Shown: in pieces, positions 1 to 9,100 of the stretch
Position numbering within the stretch: position 1 is the stretch's first letter
Layout: each line of letters begins with the position of its first letter
Made by a program: the position numbers and the translations under genes
The notes under the pieces: model-generated
Told to the model about the DNA's origin: nothing
The model's input: only the letters and a program-made list of their open reading frames with translations
Database searches by the model: none
DNA from: Hymenobacter sp. YIM 151500-1
GTDB lineage: Bacteria > Bacteroidota > Bacteroidia > Cytophagales > Hymenobacteraceae
NCBI RefSeq assembly: GCF_025979885.1
Contig: NZ_CP110139.1
Coordinates: forward strand, 4,050,001 to 4,114,000
DNA length: 64,000 bases
Direction: 5' to 3'

Positions 1-1
1 G

Positions 2-1417
2 CCCCTGCTGCCCAACCTCACCGGCCAGCTCACCCTCGTCAACCCGGAGCGCAGCGCGGCCGGCCGCAACACTCCCGGCGTGCGGCGCCTGCTGCGCTAC
101 CTCCACAACGACGTGCCACTGGGCCTGTTCCCGGCCGGCGAAGTGGCCCACCGCGCCGCCCCGTTCCGGCCGGCCCTCGACTCGGCCTGGCACCCCACGG
201 CCGGGCGCCTGCTCGAAAAAGCCAGGGTGCCGGTGGTGCCCGTGTGGTTGAGCGGGCAGAACAGCGCCTCGTTTAGTTTGCTGGGCCTCATGCACCCGCT
301 GCTGCGCACGGCCCGCCTGCCCGCCGAGCTGCTCAACAAGCGCGGCCATACCGTGCGCATCCGCATCGGCCAGCCCGTAGCCGCCCCCGACCTGGCCCGT
401 CTGCCTACCCCCGACCGGCTGCCTTACCTGCGGGCTAGGGTATACGCGCTGGGCTCCCCGCTGGAAGTAGCAGCCAGCACCTTGTTTCCGCCCCTACCGA
501 CGCCCTCGGTAGGGCCCGAAACGCCGTCTGCCGCCATTGAAGCGGATATTGCGGCCCTGCGCCCGGCCCGTTTGCTGGTGCGCTACGGGCAGTGGGAAGT
601 GTACGTGGCTAAGAAAGTGGAAATTCCGCAGGTACTGCGCGAAATCGGGCGCCTGCGGGAGCTGACCTTCCGCCGCGAGGACGAAGGCACCCAGCAGCCC
701 ACCGACCTCGACGCCTACGACGCCTACTACCGCCACCTGTTCCTGTACGACCGGAGTGCCCGCTGCCTCGTGGGGGCTTACCGCGTGGGGCGGGGCCGGG
801 CCATCTTGCAGCAGCGGGGCAAGCGGGGCTTCTACCTGCACTCGTTGTTTCGGATGAAGGCGGGCCTGACGCCCCTGTTGCGGGAGTCGCTGGAGCTGGG
901 GCGGTCCTTTATCCGGGAAGAGTACCAGAAGCAGCCCCTGCCGCTGGCCCTGCTCTGGAAAGGAATTTCCGAGTACGTGGCCCGGCACCCCGAGTACCGC
1001 TACCTGATTGGCCCCGTGAGCATCAGCAACCAGTTTTCGGCCGTGTCCAAGGCTGTGATGGTGGAGTATCTGCGCCGCCACTTCTCCGACCCCACGCTGG
1101 CGGCGCTGGTGAGCCCGCGCAAGCAGTTCCGCTACCGGCCCCTGGACGAGGCCGCCAGCCCCGAGGCCCTGCAAGCCGGCCTGAGTAGCCTCCAGGATTT
1201 GCAAAAGTTTATTGCGGGCCTGGAGCCGGGCGGCAGCGGCGTGCCCGTGCTGCTACGCCAGTACCTGAAGCAAAACGCCCGCCTCATCAGCTTCAACCTC
1301 GACCCCCGGTTCAGCAATGCTCTCGACGGCTTCATGGTGCTGGACGCCCGCGAACTGCCCGCCCGCACCCACCGCCTGCTGGAGCGGTATAAAATGAGTG
1401 AAGGAGTGAATGAGTAA
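2..1417 (+). CDS. Fused PlsC-like acyltransferase / GNAT (OlsB-type) N-acyltransferase, 5' end missing
   Basis: The frame is open to the first bases of the window, so the true start lies upstream; the GTG at 80 is internal. The N-terminal part carries an acyltransferase block (LFPAGEV, about residue 41 from the GTG) typical of lysophospholipid acyltransferases that move an acyl chain to a lipid precursor at the inner membrane. The second half, from about 'LRELTFRREDEGT', resembles the GNAT fold of ornithine/hemolysin-type N-acyltransferases. In Bacteroidota this two-domain fusion is linked to amino-acid-containing lipids; the exact substrate cannot be read here. It converges on the gene at 1626-2192, with a long palindrome between them. 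Confidence 0.8.
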   Translation, partial: PLLPNLTGQLTLVNPERSAAGRNTPGVRRLLRYLHNDVPLGLFPAGEVAHRAAPFRPALDSAWHPTAGRLLEKARVPVVPVWLSGQNSASFSLLGLMHPLLRTARLPAELLNKRGHTVRIRIGQPVAAPDLARLPTPDRLPYLRARVYALGSPLEVAASTLFPPLPTPSVGPETPSAAIEADIAALRPARLLVRYGQWEVYVAKKVEIPQVLREIGRLRELTFRREDEGTQQPTDLDAYDAYYRHLFLYDRSARCLVGAYRVGRGRAILQQRGKRGFYLHSLFRMKAGLTPLLRESLELGRSFIREEYQKQPLPLALLWKGISEYVARHPEYRYLIGPVSISNQFSAVSKAVMVEYLRRHFSDPTLAALVSPRKQFRYRPLDEAASPEALQAGLSSLQDLQKFIAGLEPGGSGVPVLLRQYLKQNARLISFNLDPRFSNALDGFMVLDARELPARTHRLLERYKMSEGVNE

Positions 1418-1433
1418 ATGAGTGAATAAGTAG

Positions 1434-1586
1434 CCCCTGAGGGGCGGCATGTTGGTAGGCACCAGGGGCTCTCGTGCATAAAGCCCCAGCGGGGCGGCAC
1501 CCCACGTCGGCGGACGGTAGGTGCCGCCCCGCTGGGGCTTTATGCACGAAAGCCCCTGGTGCCTACCAACATGCTGCCCCTTAGGG
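1434..1586. repeat. Long imperfect palindrome between convergent genes
   Basis: Two arms of about 60 bases (from 1434, and ending at 1586) are near-perfect reverse complements around a loop near 1500-1520. The core includes the GCCCCAGCGGGGCGGCACC type of sequence seen again at 23212-23259 and 28758-28815. It fills the space between a plus-strand gene ending at 1417 and a minus-strand gene ending at 1626. A transcript from either side would fold into a very stable hairpin, so it may end transcription in both directions; that role is inferred. Confidence 0.85.
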
Positions 1587-1625
1587 TTGTCTCACTTCTC
1601 GCCTCGCCTCTCTCACATCTAAATT

Positions 1626-2192
1626 TCAATGCTCCCCGGCTAAGCCTATGTCGCCTTCGGCGGGCTGGCTGTTCATGTGGGAGCGGAACGACAGGGCGGC
1701 TTCGCTGGCCAGGGAAGAGGCCTGGGCAATGACGCGCCGGTCGTTGTGGGTGCGAGCGTTGGTGCGTTCGGCTTGCAGCAGCGTGATGTACTCGTCAAAC
1801 GCCATGAGCTGTTCGGGCTGGGCGGCGTTAGGATGCACCTGAAAAGAGCCCACGCTGTACTCGTAGCCGGTGTCGGTGACCCGAAACTGGAAGGTAAACT
1901 CCACGGGTACTTCGTGGTCCTTGCCCTTGTTGTCCACCGTTTTTACGCGGCTGGTACCCGTGAGGCGCACCGTGCCCGCTGCCTCATCGGAGCGGGCGTT
2001 GAGCTTTGGAGTATAAGTAAACTTGGTTGCCGTCCACGACAGGGCCCGGTTATACAGCGCCGTACGCACGGCGCCCTCTACCTGCACTTGCTCACTGTAG
2101 CTAATAGGAGCGGCGTAATCAGACTGAGCCTGAACCCGCGGGGCCAATATCGCCATGCTGATAAACAGCAGGCCAGACAGCATTTTTTTCAT
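1626..2192 (-). CDS. Small exported protein of unknown function
   Basis: About 188 residues starting at the ATG at 2192 (MKKMLSGLLFISMAI), chosen because it begins a normal signal peptide ending near 'RVQAQ'; an in-frame ATG five codons upstream would add residues before it. The mature part is soluble-looking, with beta-strand-rich text such as 'VEFTFQFRVTDTGYEYSVG' and a helical C-terminus. No catalytic motif is recognised. A perfect -7 box lies upstream (2226-2258). It is probably periplasmic; no function is proposed. Confidence 0.75.
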   Translation of the reverse strand: MKKMLSGLLFISMAILAPRVQAQSDYAAPISYSEQVQVEGAVRTALYNRALSWTATKFTYTPKLNARSDEAAGTVRLTGTSRVKTVDNKGKDHEVPVEFTFQFRVTDTGYEYSVGSFQVHPNAAQPEQLMAFDEYITLLQAERTNARTHNDRRVIAQASSLASEAALSFRSHMNSQPAEGDIGLAGEH

Positions 2193-2225
2193 AACAAGAG
2201 CAAGCAAGAGTGCAGTGTTGAGCTA

Positions 2226-2258
2226 CAAAAGTAGATAGCCCTTGTGCTCTGTAACAAA
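2226..2258 (-). promoter_or_regulatory. Bacteroidota-type promoter for the exported protein gene
   Basis: On the minus strand, TTTG (2258-2255) is followed after 21 bases by TACTTTTG (2233-2226), a full match to TAnnTTTG. Transcription would begin near 2219, about 27 bases before the ATG at 2192. Confidence 0.75.
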
Positions 2259-2611
2259 ATGCAGGCCAGTATAACTTTGTTAAGAAACTGCCAGCCTAAG
2301 GTGCATGCTGCCCCGTGCTGAGAATATCATTTCTGCGGTGAGCCAGACTTGAAATATATATCTAATAATAGCTCAACAACATCGAAATTGAACAATACCA
2401 ATAAAGTCAGTGGAAATTCAGATTAAATATACTTTACGTCTAGAAGCAAAAGGCAAATGTAGTAACAATAACTTCTCACCGAGAAACATCTTTCTGACTT
2501 AGTGCATATGTTGATTATTAGCTAGATATGATGCTTTATTGGAAATAAGAGGGAAGTGCTACGTAAAGGTCGATACAACATTTTGGTAACATAAAGTTAA
2601 CATGACTAGTC
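2259..2611. other. AT-rich spacer, no gene seen
   Basis: This stretch is much richer in A and T than the genes around it. It contains no open frame with protein-like character and no strong hairpin. It separates divergent promoters at 2226-2258 (minus) and 2612-2641 (plus), so it may hold binding sites; none is recognised. Confidence 0.6.
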
Positions 2612-2641
2612 TTGAAGCTGAAAGGTGGTTTGGTACTTTTG
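2612..2641 (+). promoter_or_regulatory. Bacteroidota-type promoter before a folded RNA
   Basis: TTG at 2612-2614, a 19-base spacer, then TACTTTTG at 2634-2641. This fits the TTTG-N19-TAnnTTTG pattern known for the Bacteroidota primary sigma factor except for the first T of TTTG. The start site would be close to 2648, where the first hairpin begins. Confidence 0.75.
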
Positions 2642-2647
2642 TGACGT

Positions 2648-2797
2648 GCTTCACCTCAATCAACACCATTTGATGAAGCGCGGGACCGTGCGGCAAGCCG
2701 TCCTGCGAGATGACCAGCTGGTCGTTTCTCCCGTCGACTCTTCCGCTTTTCTGGTTTTTGCCCCGTTCACCGCTCCGGTTTCCGCAGCGGTTTTTTT
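2648..2797 (+). ncRNA. Candidate structured small RNA or leader RNA with its own terminator
   Basis: After the promoter the sequence folds into hairpins: GCTTC 2648-2652 with GAAGC 2675-2679, continued by ATCAA/TTGAT (2659-2663/2670-2674); GCGGGAC 2680-2686 with GTCCTGC 2700-2706 (one G-T pair), with an inner GGC/GCC; and the palindrome GACCAGCTGGTC at 2712-2723. It ends in a terminator at 2770-2797. No long reading frame fits. It could be a free-standing RNA of about 150 bases, or an attenuator for the reading frame at 2887. The 6S, SRP and tmRNA core motifs were not recognised. Confidence 0.5.
2770..2797 (+). terminator. Intrinsic terminator of the candidate RNA
   Basis: CCGCT (2770-2774), a C-C mismatch, then CGG-TTT-CCG and AGCGG (2786-2790) make a hairpin followed directly by seven T at 2791-2797. 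It lies 90 bases before the next reading frame, so it either ends a separate RNA or controls read-through. Confidence 0.75.
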
Positions 2798-2886
2798 GTG
2801 CCCAGCCAAGTCGGCCGGGGCCTGCGGGGTGCACCCAGCCATCCACATTTTCTAATCTCGCCCCAACCTTCACCTACTCCATTACC

Positions 2887-3219
2887 TTGGAAAACACCCT
2901 CGCCCCGGCTTACGCCAAAACCCGGGACTACAACCTGACCGTAACGCCCCAGCGTGTAGCCGTGGTTAAGGTGTGGGACGCTATGCTGCGCGGTGCCCGC
3001 CAGTATGTAGAGTCCTACGGCTTCGTAGGCGTCCACAACACGCTGAAGTCGTCGATGCTGAAAGACTTCGACTGGTACCTCGACTTCCACAAAAACCACG
3101 ACGTGAAGCTGCACTCGGGCGCCGGCATCGGCTTGGCTCGCGTGGCCCAGTTCATCCTGGGCCAAGCCGACATCCGGCGCTGCGTGCCCTTCCTCATCAA
3201 CCGCCACAACGCCATCTAG
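2887..3219 (+). pseudogene. AsnRS/AS-AR-like class II synthetase fold, internally deleted relic or mini-protein
   Basis: A 110-codon frame starting at TTG 2887 (MENTLAPAY); the frame continues upstream but that text looks non-coding. The end, 'HSGAGIGLARVAQFILG' followed by 'DIRRCVPF', matches motif 3 and the C-terminus of asparaginyl-tRNA synthetase and of the related archaeal asparagine synthetase (AS-AR), keeping the motif 3 arginine but with Ala for the usual Glu before it. The first half, 'VWDAMLRGARQYVESYGFVGVHN', resembles the N-terminal helix-strand of the same fold. The roughly 200 residues normally between them (motif 2 and substrate pocket) are absent. It may be an in-frame internal deletion or a small derived protein. 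A terminator follows. Confidence 0.5.
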
Positions 3220-3233
3220 TCTTCCTTTCCAGC

Positions 3234-3268
3234 AAGCGCCTGGTTTCTGGCCGGGCGCTTTGTTTTTT
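3234..3268 (+). terminator. Intrinsic terminator after the synthetase-like frame
   Basis: AAGCGCC (3234-3240) pairs with GGCGCTT (3254-3260) and is followed by TGTTTTTT. It starts 15 bases after the stop codon at 3219. Confidence 0.8.
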
Positions 3269-3520
3269 CAGGCATTCCCACTTCCTGCACCCCGCCCAGG
3301 GGTGTGGGGCGGGGTGGCTCAAGCAAGCGGGGTGATACGAAATCAGGGGGATTCTGACGAACGTCAGTCCGTGACTTGACCACCCCGTTTTTCGGGTGCT
3401 GGCACCTGCGGGAAACGTAAACCGAACCTTAATTCGGGGCGGGATAGTAACTTGTGTTTTGCGGGTGGAAGCCGCCGACCACCGTGGCCCACCCATCGAA
3501 GCCAACATATTTTCAGACCT

Positions 3521-4369
3521 ATGCAACTCGGTACTCTTACGCTGCAGAATCCGGTGTGCTTGGCCGCCGCGCCGTGGCAGCTGCCCGCTGGGCTAGGCCA
3601 TGAGCGGCTGGGCGCCATTTTTACCCGCACCGTAACCATGGAGCCCCGGCCGGGCCTCTACGAAGAAGGCATCTGGCAGGTGGCCGACCAAACTCTGCTC
3701 AATGCCACCAACATGCGCACCGAAAGCGCCGAGATTCTGGTGCAGGAGCACTTGCCCCACCTGCGCAGCTACGGCGTGCCGGTGCTGGTGAGTATTACGG
3801 CGCCAGGCATCCCGGGCTTCCGCAAGATTGCGCGTTTTCTGGCTCGCGAAGTAGGCCCGCAGATAGCCGGCGTGGAGGTGTATATGGCCCAGCCCGATAC
3901 CGGCAAAGGCGCCGACCTGAACGCCAAGTTTGTGCGCGAAGCCACCCAGGCCGTGCGCAACGAGCTGGGCCCCGAAGCCGCCGTGGTGGTGAAGCTGCCG
4001 CCCTGGCCCGAGCACATTCGGGGGCTGGCCCTGGGAGCCCAGGAGGGCGGCGCTACCGCTCTGGCCGCCACCAACCTGCTCAAAGCCCTGCACCTGCCCG
4101 GCGAGCCGGACGCCGGGCCGTTGGCCGGCGGCCTCTCCGGCGAGGCGCTGCGGCCCGTGGCCCTGCGCTGCGTGTGGGAGCTGGCCCACGACGAGCGAAT
4201 CACGCTGCCCATCTTCGGGACGGGTGGGGTATTTACGGCGGCCCACGTGACAGACTACCTGCGCTGCGGGGCGGCGGCCGTGCAAGTGGCCAGCGGCGAG
4301 TGGCTGGAACCCGGCCTCTCGGCCCGGCTGGCTGCCGAGTGCGGGCAACTGGAGCCCGTAAACTTGTAA
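3521..4369 (+). CDS. pyrD: Dihydroorotate dehydrogenase-like protein, divergent
   Basis: 282 residues from ATG 3521. The opening 'LGTLTLQNPVCLAAAPW', 'GAIFTRTVTMEPRPG' and the end 'IFGTGGVFTAAHVTDYLRCGAAAVQVASG' give the beta/alpha-barrel and FMN-phosphate site of class 1 dihydroorotate dehydrogenases, which oxidise dihydroorotate to orotate. However, the usual 'TKT' lysine is Arg, and the strand that normally reads 'NISCPN' with the catalytic cysteine reads 'EVYMAQPD'. The position just before pyrF and pyrE supports a pyrimidine role, but activity on dihydroorotate is uncertain. A GC-rich spacer with a CACCCCGCCC hairpin near 3288-3314 precedes it; no clear promoter was found. Confidence 0.65.
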   Translation: MQLGTLTLQNPVCLAAAPWQLPAGLGHERLGAIFTRTVTMEPRPGLYEEGIWQVADQTLLNATNMRTESAEILVQEHLPHLRSYGVPVLVSITAPGIPGFRKIARFLAREVGPQIAGVEVYMAQPDTGKGADLNAKFVREATQAVRNELGPEAAVVVKLPPWPEHIRGLALGAQEGGATALAATNLLKALHLPGEPDAGPLAGGLSGEALRPVALRCVWELAHDERITLPIFGTGGVFTAAHVTDYLRCGAAAVQVASGEWLEPGLSARLAAECGQLEPVNL

Positions 4370-4478
4370 CGCGAAGTTTCACTTCGCGGGGCATCTGCGC
4401 CGTTAGGCTGGCGTCTGGCTGGTTGGTCGTTCTTCCGTTTTGTTGTTCTTGCGTCTCGCGAAGTGAAACTTCGCGTTA
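4367..4478. repeat. Inverted repeat between pyrD-like gene and pyrF
   Basis: Two perfect 22-base arms (4367-4388 and 4457-4478) in opposite orientation flank about 68 bases; each arm is itself a hairpin (CGCGAAGT-TTC-ACTTCGCG). The left arm begins inside the pyrD-like stop codon region and the right arm ends 15 bases before the pyrF start. Confidence 0.85.
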
Positions 4479-4493
4479 CATTCTATCCCACCC

Positions 4494-5276
4494 ATGCAAA
4501 AACTCCTTTCCCGCGTTCAAGAAGCCAATTCTCTGCTCTGTGTAGGCCTCGACCCCACCGGCGACGATGCCCAGGTGGAACGCCGCCTGGCCGAAGTCAT
4601 CGAGCAAACCGCCGAGTACGCCGCCGCCTTCAAGCCCAACCTGGCCTTCTTTCTGAGCCGGGAAAACGGTGTGCCGCTGCTGCGCGACACCATACGGCGC
4701 ATTCCAGAAAGCATTCCGGTGATTCTGGACGGCAAGTTCGGCGACATTGCCAGCACGGCCGAGCACTACGCCCGCTTCGCCTACGACGTGGTGGGGGCCG
4801 ATGCCGTGACGGTAAACCCCTACATGGGCGACGACGCGGTGCGGCCCTTCGTGCGGGAAGGCAAGCTGGCATTTGTGCTGACCAAAACGAGCAACAAGTC
4901 GAAGTATTCGATGCAGGACATGGCCCTGACCCGCGGCGGCTCCCTGGCCGACGGCGTGGCGCGAGTGGCCGGCAAGCTGAACACCGAGCTGGGCGGCGGC
5001 ATTGGGCTGGTGGTGGGCGCCACGCACCCGGCATCGTTGGCCCACATCCGCAGCCTCAGCCCCAACGAGTGGTTTCTGGTGCCCGGCGTGGGTGCCCAGG
5101 GCGGCGACCTGGCCGCTACCCTCCGCGCCGGCCTGCGGGCCGATGGCTCAGGACTGCTTATTAATACCTCCCGCGTCATCTGGCAGGCCGCCGATGCCAG
5201 CGCGGCTGCGCGGGAGCTGCGGGACCAAATCAACCAGCTGCGGCCGGCGCTGGTGTCCCAGTCATCCCAGGGCTGA
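4494..5276 (+). CDS. pyrF: Orotidine 5'-phosphate decarboxylase
   Basis: 260 residues from ATG 4494, the normal size for the type 2 bacterial enzyme that converts OMP to UMP in the last step of pyrimidine synthesis. 'SLLCVGLDPTGDD' opens the barrel, 'ILDGKFGDIASTAEHYA' carries the catalytic Asp-Lys-Asp set, and 'VPGVGAQGGDL' is the phosphate-binding loop. The last residues (SQSSQG) and stop fall in the spacer repeat at 5265-5338, so the repeat supplies the C-terminus. It lies between the pyrD-like gene and pyrE. Confidence 0.93.
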   Translation: MQKLLSRVQEANSLLCVGLDPTGDDAQVERRLAEVIEQTAEYAAAFKPNLAFFLSRENGVPLLRDTIRRIPESIPVILDGKFGDIASTAEHYARFAYDVVGADAVTVNPYMGDDAVRPFVREGKLAFVLTKTSNKSKYSMQDMALTRGGSLADGVARVAGKLNTELGGGIGLVVGATHPASLAHIRSLSPNEWFLVPGVGAQGGDLAATLRAGLRADGSGLLINTSRVIWQAADASAAARELRDQINQLRPALVSQSSQG

Positions 5277-5338
5277 AGCCCTGGGCTACGCAGGGTCCCG
5301 TACTTCCCGCTAACTAGCCCAGGGCTTCAACCCTGGGA
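5265..5338. repeat. Inverted repeat overlapping the pyrF stop codon
   Basis: 'TCCCAGGGCTGAAGCCCTGG' from 5265 is matched by a near-perfect reverse complement ending at 5338. Each arm also folds on itself (CCAGGGCT/AGCCCTGG). The TGA of pyrF lies in the left arm. A second short palindrome, GGGCGCGTGCGACGCGCCC, follows near 5388-5408. Confidence 0.8.
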
Positions 5339-5423
5339 CAGCAGAGCGGCGCCATCAGCAGATAAACCGTTTAACCTCAGCAACGACCGGGCGCGTGCGA
5401 CGCGCCCCTACAACCTGGTAACC

Positions 5424-6026
5424 TTGACCTCCACCCAAACTACCTTCACCCCCGAAACCCTGGAGCAGCAGCTGTTGCAGGAAAGCGCGCTGCTGCGCGG
5501 GCACTTCCGGCTGTCGTCGGGGCTGCATTCGGATACTTACGTGCAGTGCGCCCGGTTTCTGCGCCGGCCGGAGCTGGCGGCGCCGGCGGCGGCCGAGCTG
5601 GCCCGGCAGATCCGGGAAGCTGGCTTGCAGCCCGATGTGGTGGTGGGGCCGGCCATGGGCGGCGTGGTTATCGGCTACGAGCTGGCCCGGCAGCTGGGCG
5701 TGCCCGGCATCTTCACGGAGCGGGATGCTGAGGGGCAGATGACCTTGCGGCGCGGCTTCACCATCAGCCCCGGCGAGCGGGTAGTTATTGCCGAGGACGT
5801 GGTGACAACTGGCAAGAGTACCAACGAAGTAGCGCGGGTGCTGGAGGCGGCCGGGGGAAAAGTTTTGGCCGTGGCCAGTTTAATTGACCGGACGGGTGGG
5901 CAAGCCTCACTTTCTTTTCCGAACTTTGCCCTGCTGCCGGTCACGGCGGCCACGTACGCCCCCGATGACTGCCCGCTGTGCCGGGCCGGTCTGCCGGTGG
6001 TGAAGCCCGGCAGCCGGCCGGAGTAA
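5424..6026 (+). CDS. pyrE: Orotate phosphoribosyltransferase
   Basis: 200 residues from a TTG start at 5424 (MTSTQTTFTPETLEQQLL); no ATG fits before the conserved fold. It joins orotate to PRPP to make OMP, the substrate of the preceding pyrF product. 'GHFRLSSGLHSDTYVQ' is the substrate-binding N-terminal segment and 'VVIAEDVVTTGKST' the PRPP-binding motif. It is co-directional with pyrF and, 131 bases further on, with purL, so pyrimidine and purine genes adjoin. Confidence 0.93.
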   Translation: MTSTQTTFTPETLEQQLLQESALLRGHFRLSSGLHSDTYVQCARFLRRPELAAPAAAELARQIREAGLQPDVVVGPAMGGVVIGYELARQLGVPGIFTERDAEGQMTLRRGFTISPGERVVIAEDVVTTGKSTNEVARVLEAAGGKVLAVASLIDRTGGQASLSFPNFALLPVTAATYAPDDCPLCRAGLPVVKPGSRPE

Positions 6027-6157
6027 GCGTTTTCTTCAACCTACCGCAGCGGCAAGCGGCCCCGCGGCAAGGCATTTTCGGCGTACCCTGCGCGGGTGTG
6101 CTTCCTCACGGTTTCGGTAATCGTGGGAAACCCGAAAAATAGATAACCAGTACACTT

Positions 6158-9100
6158 TTGGATTCCACTCAACGCACCATTCAGCTACTGCTCAAGCCCG
6201 GCCAACACGACGGCGAGGGCCAGCGCGTAGCCGAAGCCGCCCAACGCCATTTGGGCCTCAGCACCGGCCGCGTGCAAAGCACGGCCCTCTACACGGTGCG
6301 CTACCCCGTATCGGGTGAGCAGCTGCGCGACTTCGCCACCCACTGCCTCCAGGACCCGGTGCTGCACGACGTGGCCCTCGACGAGTTCCGCCACGACCCC
6401 GCCCTGAGAAGCTACATCCTGGTGGCCAAGCTGCCCGGCGTGACCGACGACGAAGGCATATCGGCCCAGAATGCCTTGGGTGACTTCCTGAACCAGCCGC
6501 TTGACACCCATACCCAGCATATTTTCAGCAAACGGCTCTACTTCCTGGAGCACGAGCTGCCCGAACAAGACCTGCGCCGCTTGGCCGAGGAGCTGCTCGG
6601 CAACAAGTTGATAAACCGATTTGAAGTCGGCCCCGCTACCCAGATCCGCGACTACACGCCGCGGCCGGGTGGCGGGGCCGAAGCTGTTACGGACACCGTG
6701 CGCCTGGTGGGCCTCACGGATGAGGAGCTGGTGCAGCTGTCGAAAGACAACCTCTACGCCCTGAACCTGGAGGAAATGCGCGCCGTGCGCGACCAGTACG
6801 CCAGCATCCGGGAGGAGCGCCAGGCCCAGGGCCTGCCCCAGGACCCCACGGACTGCGAGCTGGAAATCATTGCCCAAACCTGGTCGGAGCACTGCAAGCA
6901 CAAGGAGTTTGCGGCCCTCATCAAGTACCGCGACGCCGACACGGGCGAGGAAACGGAAATCGACGGGCTGTTCAAAACCTACATCAAAGCCGCTACCGCC
7001 GAAGTGGACCGCCAGCTGCGCCAGAACGGCAACGACTGGCTGGTGAAGGTGTTCAGCGACAACGCCGGGGCTGTGCGCATCAACCCGGAGTCGTTGTTTG
7101 TGTGGAAGGTGGAAACGCACAACTCGCCCTCGGCCATTGACCCCTACGGCGGGGCCATCACGGGCATTCTGGGCAACAACCGCGACCCGCTGGCTACGGG
7201 CATCGGGGGCGCGCGGCTGCTGTTCAACACCAACGTGCTGTGCTTCGGCAACCCCGAGTTCAGTGGCACTTTGCTGAGCAACCAGCTGCACCCGCGCCGC
7301 ATTTTTGAGGGGGTGCGCAAGGGCATTGAGGACGGCGGCAACAAGTCGGGCGTGCCCACGGTGAACGGGGCCATTGTGTTTGACGACCGGTACGCCGGCA
7401 AGCCGCTGGTGTACTGCGGCACCGGCGCCGTAATGCCCATGCAGCTGGCCGGGCTGGACTCCTGGGAAAAGAAGATTGACCCGCAGGACCGCATCATCAT
7501 GGCCGGCGGCCGGGTGGGCAAAGACGGCATTCACGGCGCCACGTTCAGTAGCATCGAGCTGGACGAAACCTCGCCCGCCACGGCCGTGCAGATTGGCTCC
7601 CCGATTACGCAGAAGCTGGCCATGGATTTTCTGCTGCTGGCTACCCGCCGCGGCCTCATCAAGTGCAGCACCGACAACGGCGCCGGCGGCCTCTCCTCCA
7701 GCATCGGCGAGCTGGCTACCATCAGCGGCGGGGCCGTGGTGGAGCTGAAGCGCGTGCCGCTGAAATATCCGGGGCTGCGGCCCTGGGAAATCTTTGTGAG
7801 CGAGTCGCAGGAGCGGTTTACGCTGGCCGTGGAGCCCGCCAAGCTGGACGAGCTGCTAGCCCTGGGCCGCGAAATGGAAGTAGAGCTGACCGACATCGGC
7901 TACTTCACCGCCGACGGCTATCTGGACGTGCGCTTCGACGGCGCTCCAGTGGCGAGGCTGAACATGGAATTCCTGCACAACGGCGTGCCGCGCAAGGTGC
8001 TGGAAGCAGAGTGGAAGCGGCCAGCCTCACTCCCTAGTCCCCTCTCCTTCAGAGAGGAGGGACTAGTTCTAGAATCTAGCTCTAGCAAACTAGAAACTAG
8101 TCCCCCCTCTCTGAAGGAGAGGGGGCTAGGGGGTGAGGCAACCTACACGCAGGTGCTAGAACGCCTGCTCGGCTCGCTCAACATCTGCTCCCGCGAGTCG
8201 GTGATTCGGCAGTACGACCACGAGGTGAAGGGCCGGACGATTATCAAGCCGCTGATGGGCGCGACGGGCCAGGCTCCGCAGGATGCGGCAGTGGTGCGCT
8301 TCAACTTCGAGAGCTGGGAAGGCGTGGCCGTGAGCAACGGCATCCTGCCGCGGTTCGGAGATTTGGACGCTTACCATATGTCGGCGGGGGCGTTTGACGA
8401 GGCCGTGCGCCAGATTATTGCGGTGGGCGGCAAGCTGCCGAACCTGCGCTACGGCGACGGTAATTTCTGGTCGGTGAATGACAACTTCTGCGTGCCCGAC
8501 TCGGTGTACGACCCCGTGACCAACCCCGACGGCAAGCTCAAGCTGGCCAAGCTGGTGCGCATGTGCCAGGCCCTGCGCGACGCCACGGCGGCCTACTGCA
8601 TCCCGCTCACCAGTGGCAAGGACTCGATGAAAAACGACTTCAAGGCCGACGGTGTGAAGATTTCGGTACCGCCGACGGTGCTGTACTCCATGACGGCCAA
8701 AATCGAAGACGTACGCCGCACCATCACCTCCGACTTCAAGCAGGCCGATGATGTTATCTATCTGCTGGGCGAAACCTACGACGAACTGGGCGGCTCGGAG
8801 TTTTATCAGCTGTTTGGGGAGCTAGGCGCCAACGTGCCTCAGGTGCGGTTTGAGCAGGCCAAGGAGCTGTACCGCCTGGTAGGCGAGGCCAACGACCGAA
8901 ACCTGATTCAGTCCTGCCACGACCTGAGCGACGGAGGCTTGGCGGTGGCGCTGGCCGAGGCCACGTTTGGCTACGGCTTCGGGGCCGAAGTGGAGCTGCC
9001 GCAAGAACTGCCGGTGCACGTGCAGCTGTTTTCGGAGTCGCACTCCCGGTTTGTGGCCACGGTGGCGCCCGAGGATGTGGTGGCGTTTGAGCAACACTTC

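Noticed and set aside
2625..2855. A 76-codon frame over the candidate RNA (2625-2855)
   Set aside because: The region has nested hairpins and a terminator inside it, and the translation has no recognisable pattern; an RNA fits better.
6185..7534. A 449-codon minus-strand frame opposite purL
   Set aside because: PurL is unambiguous and the complement shows only codon-bias text without motifs.
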